In this document: positions 53,006-58,452 of the stretch, piece by piece
Layout: each line of letters starts with the position of its first letter
Position numbering within the stretch: the first letter of the stretch is position 1
NCBI GenBank assembly: GCA_024639145.1
Contig: JAHEIZ010000011.1
Location: 1 to 58,452 of the forward strand
Length of the DNA stretch: 58,452 nucleotides
Origin: Actinomycetes bacterium
Lineage (GTDB): Bacteria > Actinomycetota > Actinomycetes > S36-B12
Direction: 5' to 3'
Position numbers and translations under genes: made by a program
Notes under the pieces: model-generated
What the model was told of the DNA's origin: nothing
The model's input: only the letters and a program-made list of their open reading frames with translations
Database searches by the model: none

Positions 53006-53925
53006 GCCGCACCTCCCTCACTCGAGGTGAGCTCAAGGAAGACGGCCTCCAGGTCGTGCTCCTGCGCATGCAGCTCGTGGAGCATGACGTTCTGCGCGAA
53101 GGCGAGGGCGCCGATCTCGGCTGCACTCATGCCGGTGACCAGGAGAGCACCCGTGGTGTCGGTCGTGACCGTGACCGAGGCCTGCTGCCCGATCGACTCC
53201 GCGAGGCGAATCGAATCAGGACTGCGCACGATGACCGTCGCATTCATCCCTGAGCTCAGGGAGCTGAGCGAGCCGTAGCTGACGAGCTCGCCCTTGCGAA
53301 TGATGACGACGTCATCGACCGTGAGCTGCACCTCGGAGAGCACGTGGCTCGAGACGAGCACAGTGCGCCCTTCGGCTGCGAGTGAGCGAAGGAAGTTGCG
53401 CAGCCATGCAATGCCCTCGGGATCGAGGCCATTGGCCGGCTCGTCGAGAATCAGCACGGAGGGATCGCCGAGAAGTGCAGTGGCGAGTGAAAGTCGCTGG
53501 CGCATGCCGAGTGAGTATCCGCCGACCTTGCGATTGCCGGCCTCGGCGAGCCCGACAAGCTCGAGCACCTCAGTGACGCGCGCGCGGGCGATACCTGCGG
53601 AGGCAGCCACGACGCTCAGATGCCCGCGCGCCGTGCGGCCCGGATGGAAGCCGCTGGCCTCGAGGGCGGCGCCCACGGTGTGGAGCGGATCATGCAGTTC
53701 TCGATAGGGATGACCACCGACGAGGGTGTCGCCCGATGTGGGGCTCACCAGGCCGAGCAGGCAGCGCAGGGTGGTGGTCTTGCCCGAGCCATTGGGGCCG
53801 AGGAAGCCGGTGACTCGGCCTGGCTCGACGCGGAAGGAGAGATCGGAGACGGCCCGCACTCCCTCGCCACGCCCGAACACCTTGGTCAGTGATCGAACTT
53901 CGAGCGCTACTGAATTCCCCGTCAT
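53002..53925 (-). CDS. ABC transporter ATP-binding protein
   Basis: ATPase subunit of 307 residues. Walker A is GPNGSGKTT, the signature is YSLGMRQRLSLA, Walker B is VLILDEPANGLDPEG and the switch His lies in VLVSSHVLSE. A C-terminal extension of about 80 residues is typical of DrrA/BcrA-type exporters. ATG 53925 is leaderless (TAATCT, 6 bases upstream). It is the first gene of the ABC pair and diverges from the aldehyde dehydrogenase gene. Confidence 0.92.
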   Translation of the reverse strand: MTGNSVALEVRSLTKVFGRGEGVRAVSDLSFRVEPGRVTGFLGPNGSGKTTTLRCLLGLVSPTSGDTLVGGHPYRELHDPLHTVGAALEASGFHPGRTARGHLSVVAASAGIARARVTEVLELVGLAEAGNRKVGGYSLGMRQRLSLATALLGDPSVLILDEPANGLDPEGIAWLRNFLRSLAAEGRTVLVSSHVLSEVQLTVDDVVIIRKGELVSYGSLSSLSSGMNATVIVRSPDSIRLAESIGQQASVTVTTDTTGALLVTGMSAAEIGALAFAQNVMLHELHAQEHDLEAVFLELTSSEGGAA

Positions 53926-53931
53926 AAGAGG

Positions 53932-53949
53932 AGATTACCCCGCTAGATT
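53932..53949. promoter_or_regulatory. Face-to-face leaderless promoters for the ABC ATPase and aldehyde dehydrogenase
   Basis: TAATCT (53937-53932, minus) lies 6 bases before ATG 53925, and TAGATT (53944-53949, plus) 6 bases before ATG 53956. Only 30 bases separate the start codons. Confidence 0.6.
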
Positions 53950-53955
53950 CCCGAT

Positions 53956-55413
53956 ATGACGACATCACTCATCCCGGGCATTGACCAGTCAACTGTGACC
54001 CCTGTTCCTGTGACGGGCACCTGGACCACCGGTTCGGGAACTTCCCTTGAGGTGCGCTCACCCTTTGATGACGCACTTCTGGGCTCCGTTCCTGCACTCA
54101 GCCCGGCTGAGGTTGACGCCGCAGTTGAGTACGCACATCGTGCGCTCGATAATTCACCCCTGCCCCAGTGGCAGCGTGCGGAGATCCTCGATCGCGCAGC
54201 GGTGCTTCTCGCAGCACGTCGCGAGGAGTTCGGTATCGCGATCGCACGTGAGTCCGCCAAGCCGATCAAGACTGCACGCGTCGAGGTAGATCGCGCGGTC
54301 AGCACGCTTCAGTTCTCCGCCGCAGTCGCTCGCACCTTGGCTGGCGAGGTCGTTCCCATGGAGGCCTCACCCGTGGGTGTCGGCAAAATCGGCTTCATCA
54401 TGCGTGTTCCGGTGGGAGTGGTGGGCGCCATCGCACCGTTCAACTTCCCGCTCAATCTCGTCGTGCACAAGGTGGGCCCGGCCATTGCCGCAGGATGCCC
54501 GGTCGTTCTCAAGCCCGCCTCGCAGACACCGTTCTCCTCGATCCTGCTGGCCCGACTTCTCGAAGAGGCCGGTCTGCCCGATGGTTACCTCCAGGTCGTC
54601 ACAGGTGGCGGAGGCACGGTAGGCAATGCACTCGTCGACAACCCGCGCATCGCACTCATCACCTTCACCGGTTCCCCTGACGTGGGCTGGGGTATCCGTG
54701 CGCGTGCACCGCGCAAGCGCGTCGGCCTTGAGCTCGGGAACAACGCTCCTGTCGTGATTGAGGCTGACGGCGACTGGAAGAGCGCGGCGGCGAAGATCAA
54801 GATCGCCGGCTTCTCGCATGCAGGACAGTCGTGTATCTCCACGCAGCGGATCCTCGTGCACCGGTCCATCGCCGACGCATTTGTCGAGGAGCTCGTGGAG
54901 GGCGTGCGTACCCTGGTAGTCGGTGACCCGATGGACGACACGACCGATGTCTCGGCGCTCATCTCAATGTCGGAGCGCGATCGAGTCACGGGCTGGATCG
55001 CCGAGGCCGTGGCTGATGGCGGCTCTGTCGCGTGCGGCGGTGAGCTCGATGCGAACGGCGTGCTGATGCCCACGGTGATCGTCGGCGCAAATCCGTCGAT
55101 GAGCGTGTGTGCCAAGGAAGTGTTCGGCCCGGTCGTGGCTGTGCAGGTCTATGACGATTTCGACGATGCGCTGCGCATCGCGAACGACACTGACTTCGGC
55201 CTGCAGGCCGCAGTGTTCACCGCTGACATCGCCAAGGGGCTCAAGGCAGCCCGCGTCCTCGACTTTGGCGGCGTGCTCATCAACGAGGTGCCGACGTGGC
55301 GCACCGATCAGATGCCCTACGGCGGCTTGCGGGACTCGGGCAATACCAAGGAAGGCCCGGCCTACTCAGTGCGCGAGATGACCGAGGAAAGACTGATCAT
55401 TCTTCATGGCTAA
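53956..55413 (+). CDS. NAD(P)-dependent aldehyde dehydrogenase
   Basis: ALDH-superfamily enzyme of 485 residues oxidising an aldehyde to an acid. The catalytic Cys293 lies in HAGQSCISTQR, the general-base Glu in GLELGNNAP, and the cofactor loop in FTGSPDVG. The AGQSC form with FNFPLNLVVHKVGPAIAAG resembles the lactaldehyde/glyceraldehyde-3-phosphate/phosphonoacetaldehyde dehydrogenase branch. Substrate not decidable. The start is leaderless. It converges on the TetR gene with 12 bases between. Confidence 0.9.
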   Translation: MTTSLIPGIDQSTVTPVPVTGTWTTGSGTSLEVRSPFDDALLGSVPALSPAEVDAAVEYAHRALDNSPLPQWQRAEILDRAAVLLAARREEFGIAIARESAKPIKTARVEVDRAVSTLQFSAAVARTLAGEVVPMEASPVGVGKIGFIMRVPVGVVGAIAPFNFPLNLVVHKVGPAIAAGCPVVLKPASQTPFSSILLARLLEEAGLPDGYLQVVTGGGGTVGNALVDNPRIALITFTGSPDVGWGIRARAPRKRVGLELGNNAPVVIEADGDWKSAAAKIKIAGFSHAGQSCISTQRILVHRSIADAFVEELVEGVRTLVVGDPMDDTTDVSALISMSERDRVTGWIAEAVADGGSVACGGELDANGVLMPTVIVGANPSMSVCAKEVFGPVVAVQVYDDFDDALRIANDTDFGLQAAVFTADIAKGLKAARVLDFGGVLINEVPTWRTDQMPYGGLRDSGNTKEGPAYSVREMTEERLIILHG

Positions 55414-55425
55414 TCGGTCTCAGGG

Positions 55426-56043
55426 CTAGTCGTCGACGCCGATCAGCTGCTCGATCTTCGACAGCAGTTGCGGCACCCGCTCGGCCGGGATCATGCCCTG
55501 GAGCGCAAGCGTGGCCAGGCCGTGCAGTGTTGCGACAAAGACATCCTCTGAGTCATCGCGCACGTCGGCATTCATGCCGCCGGTGCTGACGAGGTCGTTG
55601 AGTAGCTCGGAGAGCACCGGTACCGAACCATCGTCGGTGGTCGGAACTCCTGGGTGCTCGAGGCAGTACGGGCTGAAGGCGACTCGGAATAACTGCGGAT
55701 GAGAGAGCGCGAAGGACACATAAGCCTGACCTGCGGCGCGGAAGCGAAGACGTGCCGCCTCGCGGGTGTCTCCCGCAATCGCGGCGACCTCGGCCCCGAC
55801 TGACTCGACCAGCATGTGCAGGCCGGTGGCTGCGACCTCGCCGAGCAGGGCGTCCTTGTCGGCAAAGTGGTGATACGCCGCACTCGGGCTGACGCCCACC
55901 TCAGCGGCTACGGCGCGAAGGGACACGTGCTCGGCGCCGACCTGCTCAACTCGGGCTACCGCTGCACACACGAGGGCGGAGCGGAGATCTCCGTGGTGGT
56001 AGCTGCGGCCTGCGTGCTCGGGGGCCTCGGTCGCGGTGCTCAC
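55426..56043 (-). CDS. TetR/AcrR-family transcriptional regulator (WHG-type C-terminal domain)
   Basis: A 205-residue repressor. The N-terminal HTH is HVSLRAVAAEVGVSPSAAYHHF with FADKDALL directly after. The C-terminal ligand-binding domain has the pattern of TetR_C_33 (WHG) members (FRAAGQAYVSFALSHPQLFRVAF). GTG 56043 directly follows an inverted repeat that overlaps its probable -10, pointing to autoregulation. It may also control the divergent PLP decarboxylase gene 65 bases away or the convergent aldehyde dehydrogenase. The effector is unknown. Confidence 0.9.
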   Translation of the reverse strand: MSTATEAPEHAGRSYHHGDLRSALVCAAVARVEQVGAEHVSLRAVAAEVGVSPSAAYHHFADKDALLGEVAATGLHMLVESVGAEVAAIAGDTREAARLRFRAAGQAYVSFALSHPQLFRVAFSPYCLEHPGVPTTDDGSVPVLSELLNDLVSTGGMNADVRDDSEDVFVATLHGLATLALQGMIPAERVPQLLSKIEQLIGVDD

Positions 56044-56057
56044 GGCACAAGTGTGCC
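56044..56057. promoter_or_regulatory. Putative TetR autoregulatory operator
   Basis: GGCACA-N2-TGTGCC, a perfect inverted repeat abutting the tetR start codon and covering the weak -10 CACACT (56055-56050, minus strand). Confidence 0.5.
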
Positions 56058-56095
56058 ACGGAACTTGATGTTGTTCAGATTGACGGCGACCTGGC

Positions 56096-56101
56096 TAGAA
56101 T
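56096..56101 (+). promoter_or_regulatory. -10 element of the PLP decarboxylase gene, leaderless
   Basis: TAGAAT, 7 bases before GTG 56109; no ribosome binding site. Confidence 0.5.
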
Positions 56102-56108
56102 TCGATGA

Positions 56109-57548
56109 GTGCCTGCTGGCAGGAAGTCTGTCGGCGCACGGTCCTGCGTGAGGTTCCGCAGGCTCATGAAAGGCCCGCGGATGACCGCCGACGCAGGACG
56201 CATGCACCAGTTCAACCCCGAGATGACTGATCTCATCCTCGAATTCGTGAGGGATCGACTCTCCCTGGAGGAAACGCCCGTCGATGGGCTGGGAGTCCGC
56301 TCCGAGCTCCATGCCGCCCTCGACGACCTGATGACCGACCAGGGCCGGCCGGCGGAGGAAGTACTCGGCCTCTACGTCGATCACATCGCCGACACGATCC
56401 TCTCGGCTGACAGCCCCCGCTTCTGGGCCTTCATTCCCGCGGCCCCGACCAAGGCCGCCCTGCTCTTCGACATGGTGGTCTCGGCGGCCTCCCTGCAGGG
56501 ATGCTCCTGGCTGGAGGCGGCCGGTGCCGTGGCCGCGGAGAACCAGGCGCTGCGCGTGATGATGGACGCAGCCGGCCTTCCGCAGACCGCCGGTGGAGTC
56601 TTCGTCTCCGGTGGCTCGGCGGGCAATCTCTCAGCGCTCGTGGTTGCACGCGACACTGCCCGACGCACGCGGGCCGCAGCGGGCATTCCCGATGGGCGCC
56701 TGCGAGTGCTGGTGAGCGATCAGGCTCACTCCTCGATCAAGAATGCGCTCAACATTGTCGCGATGGATGCCGTCGTCATCCCAACCTCGACAGGCCGGCT
56801 CGACGCGCAGGCGCTGGCCTCGGTCACCGACGACCAGCTGGACGACGTGGTGGCGATCGTCGCCACTGCAGGCACGACGAATGCCGGGATCATCGATGAT
56901 CTCGAAGCAGTCTCGGCATTCGCGCGCAGCCGTGGCATCTGGATGCATGTCGATGCTGCATACGGGGGTGCAGGTCTTCTCGCCTCGAGCGTCCGCCATC
57001 TCTATGCCGGAATCGAGGATGCCGATTCGGTCGTCATGGATCCGCATAAGTGGTGGTTCGCGCCCTTTGACTGTGCGGCGCTGATGTATCGCGAGCCACG
57101 TCTTGCACGGGCGGTGCATACGCAGGATGCCTCGTATCTCGATGTCATTCACGAGCATGACGATGACTTCAATCCCAGTGACCTGGCTTACCACCTGACT
57201 CGCCGCGCACGTGGGCTTGCGCTCTGGTTCTCCCTTGCCGTGAACGGTCTCGACGCATATCGCGAGGCAGTCGAGCACTCGATCTCCATGGCGCATTTCG
57301 CGGCGGATGTCATCAACGAGAGCGATCACCTCGAGCTGGTGCGCGAGCCTGGCCTCTCGGTCGTGCTCTTCCGCCGTCCAGGCTGGGGAGTCACCGAGTA
57401 CAACGCCTGGGCGCAGCGCCTGCTCAGTGAGCAGGTCGCTTTCGTGGCGCACAGTTCCTGGCGCGGCGAGCCCGTGGGGCGACTCGTGTTCCTGCATCCG
57501 AATACCACCGAGGCGATGGTCCGAGAGGTGCTTGAGACCCTCCGCTAG
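56109..57548 (+). CDS. Group II pyridoxal-dependent decarboxylase
   Basis: PLP enzyme of 479 residues in the aromatic-amino-acid / glutamate decarboxylase family. The PLP Lys314 lies in MDPHKWWF, and the cofactor Asp in WMHVDAAYGGAG. VFVSGGSAGNLSALVVARD is the phosphate-binding region. The substrate (aromatic amino acid, diaminobutyrate, or aspartate-like) cannot be read from sequence. GTG 56109 fits the leaderless pattern; later ATGs (for example in the MTADAGRM stretch) are possible starts. Its stop TAG forms part of the -10 of the next gene. Confidence 0.88.
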   Translation: MPAGRKSVGARSCVRFRRLMKGPRMTADAGRMHQFNPEMTDLILEFVRDRLSLEETPVDGLGVRSELHAALDDLMTDQGRPAEEVLGLYVDHIADTILSADSPRFWAFIPAAPTKAALLFDMVVSAASLQGCSWLEAAGAVAAENQALRVMMDAAGLPQTAGGVFVSGGSAGNLSALVVARDTARRTRAAAGIPDGRLRVLVSDQAHSSIKNALNIVAMDAVVIPTSTGRLDAQALASVTDDQLDDVVAIVATAGTTNAGIIDDLEAVSAFARSRGIWMHVDAAYGGAGLLASSVRHLYAGIEDADSVVMDPHKWWFAPFDCAALMYREPRLARAVHTQDASYLDVIHEHDDDFNPSDLAYHLTRRARGLALWFSLAVNGLDAYREAVEHSISMAHFAADVINESDHLELVREPGLSVVLFRRPGWGVTEYNAWAQRLLSEQVAFVAHSSWRGEPVGRLVFLHPNTTEAMVREVLETLR

Positions 57549-57551
57549 GTT
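57546..57551 (+). promoter_or_regulatory. -10 element overlapping the decarboxylase stop codon
   Basis: TAGGTT, 6 bases before ATG 57558. Its first three bases are the TAG stop of the upstream gene. Confidence 0.5.
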
Positions 57552-57557
57552 CACCCC

Positions 57558-58214
57558 ATGCTCGAGGTCATCCCGCTCGGAATCGCCGCGGCCATCACGC
57601 CCGCGCTGATCGCCCTGCAGGTACTTGTGGTCTCGGGGCCGCGTTGGGGCAAGAGAGCCGCTGCTGTCTTCGCTGCCAATCTCCTGGCCTTCGCCATCGT
57701 TGCCGCCCTGCTGCTGTTCGGCCTAGCGCAGCTACCCGACGTCGGCACAGGCGTACACAGTGAGTGGAGCACGGTGATCCGCCTCGTGGGCGCGGTGATC
57801 CTCGCTCTCACGGCCCTCTTCTTCCTGCTGCCGCATCCCGAGATGCTGAAGAAATCGCAGAGCGTCTTCACCAATGTCGAGAATAAGGCTCATCCGTGGG
57901 AGTTCGCGGTCATGGCCTTCTACTTCAGCATTACCGACCTATCGTCATTCGCGATAATGGCGCCTGCACTTCACGACATCACTGTTTCGAGGGCTGCACT
58001 GATCTGGCAGGGGCTGTTCCTGCTGATCTTCTTCGTGCTGGCATTGCTCGCCACATGGGCTCCGCCCGTGCTCCGAGTGGTGCTCGGTTCACGGGCGGAG
58101 AGAGTGCTGAATGCGATCTATTCGTTTGTCATCAATAGGCAGTTTCAGATCCTGGCCACGATGTGCGCGGTCTTTGCGATCTATCTGCTGGTGACCGGGC
58201 TGCGTCACAGGTAG
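57558..58214 (+). CDS. GAP-family (SfLAP-like) membrane protein
   Basis: A 218-residue polytopic membrane protein with six predicted helices. It matches the actinobacterial GAP / Sap family, related in topology to LysE exporters; mycobacterial members help export glycolipids such as sulfolipid-1. Visible landmarks are IAAAITPALIALQVLV at the start, the amphipathic loop HPEMLKKSQSVFTNVENKAH, and FYFSITDLSSFAIMAPALH. The start is leaderless. It follows the decarboxylase by nine bases. The cargo is unknown; export of the decarboxylase product would be a speculation. Confidence 0.8.
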   Translation: MLEVIPLGIAAAITPALIALQVLVVSGPRWGKRAAAVFAANLLAFAIVAALLLFGLAQLPDVGTGVHSEWSTVIRLVGAVILALTALFFLLPHPEMLKKSQSVFTNVENKAHPWEFAVMAFYFSITDLSSFAIMAPALHDITVSRAALIWQGLFLLIFFVLALLATWAPPVLRVVLGSRAERVLNAIYSFVINRQFQILATMCAVFAIYLLVTGLRHR

Positions 58215-58225
58215 GCGCAAAGCTT

Positions 58226-58452
58226 CTAGTCGGTGAGCTTGGCTTTCTTAAGTGCCTGCCAGGTCAGGGGCAGCAGGCCCGCTGCCGCGATGATCTTGAC
58301 GATGTCGCCGGCAATGAAATCCTTCACGCCGTAAGCCCACGCCGAATCGGCACCGAACCACGGGACGTTCAGGCTGTACTTGAGCCAGGTGAAGCCAATC
58401 GCGTAGATGACGATGTTGCCGACGATCATCAGGCCGACGGCCTTGAAGAAGT
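58226..58452 (-). CDS. bioY: BioY-family biotin transporter, C-terminal part (cut by window edge)
   Basis: The last 74 codons of a membrane protein, with the motif GNIVIYAIGFTWLKYSL and the C-terminal GVKDFIAGDIVKIIAAAGLLP. This is the conserved end of BioY, the substrate-binding S component of energy-coupling-factor biotin importers. The N-terminal part is outside the window. It is convergent with the GAP-family gene. Confidence 0.85.
   Translation of the reverse strand, partial: FFKAVGLMIVGNIVIYAIGFTWLKYSLNVPWFGADSAWAYGVKDFIAGDIVKIIAAAGLLPLTWQALKKAKLTD

Noticed and set aside
1-58452. Search for CRISPR arrays, insertion sequences, prophage and toxin-antitoxin pairs
   Set aside because: No regularly spaced repeats, transposase motifs or phage structural genes were seen. 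Gene content is housekeeping and conserved accessory.

Overview
The window is a compact, high-GC chromosomal segment from a member of the Actinomycetota. Several markers point there: the ClpP1-ClpP2-ClpX-trigger factor block, a WhiB1 protein, the SigR/RsrA redox pair, PdtaS, a SigF with its UsfX-type kinase, dual-domain FbiC (coenzyme F420), a lipoyl-domain-free Kgd, a nickel superoxide dismutase and a mycothiol-type Rv2466c-like reductase. From memory, gene order matches Mycobacterium tuberculosis in two blocks: DUF5130 / Rv2466c-like / pepN / nei, and aroA / SRAP / sigH(R) / anti-sigma / biotinyl protein / pdtaS / whiB1. The species cannot be named from the sequence. I see no prophage, insertion sequence, CRISPR array or rRNA.

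Layout. 1-5.4 kb: MscS channel and prolyl oligopeptidase, amylomaltase, a small membrane protein and DUF5130. 5.4-10.4 kb: thioredoxin-fold reductase, aminopeptidase N, Nei glycosylase, a methyltransferase with a metal-sensor-like operator, tRNA-Gly. 10.5-15.9 kb: iron permease under an iron-box region, tRNA-Pro, tig, clpP1, clpP2, clpX, and a 24-bp perfect terminator. 15.9-22.2 kb: secreted beta-propeller, valS, FetB-like permease, GMC oxidoreductase. 22.2-26.3 kb: a previously uncalled 55-aa gene, a palindrome-rich intergenic region, fbiC coupled to a P450. 26.3-35 kb: hisN, DUF2231, rsgA, aroA, FUSC, SRAP, sigR-rsrA, biotinyl protein, pdtaS, whiB1. 35-40.2 kb: lipid kinase, membrane protein, GNAT-usfX-sigF, surface protein. 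40.2-47.5 kb: HTH protein, serine hydrolase, sodN/sodX, amidohydrolase, threonine aldolase with a metal-receptor protein, MDR oxidoreductase. 47.5-58.4 kb: Kgd with DUF6104, SDR, ABC exporter, aldehyde dehydrogenase, TetR, PLP decarboxylase, GAP-family protein, start of BioY.

Two sequence-level patterns stand out. First, at least 20 genes have a TANNNT -10 hexamer exactly 6 or 7 bases before the start codon and no Shine-Dalgarno sequence, so leaderless mRNA seems to be the normal mode here; this also fixes many starts. Several divergent pairs share 30-75 bp holding both promoters. Second, sigR carries a perfect SigR-type promoter (GGGAAT-N18-GTT) whose expected transcript starts almost at an upstream in-frame GTG, predicting an extended SigR isoform as known in Streptomyces. 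A near-match of the same promoter lies before clpP1P2, the protease that removes that isoform in Streptomyces.

No stretch above 300 bases lacks a gene. The longest non-coding ones are 10360-10617 (terminator, tRNA, iron boxes), 34812-35051 (whiB1 leader with a CRP-like site) and 22444-22668 (operators before fbiC).
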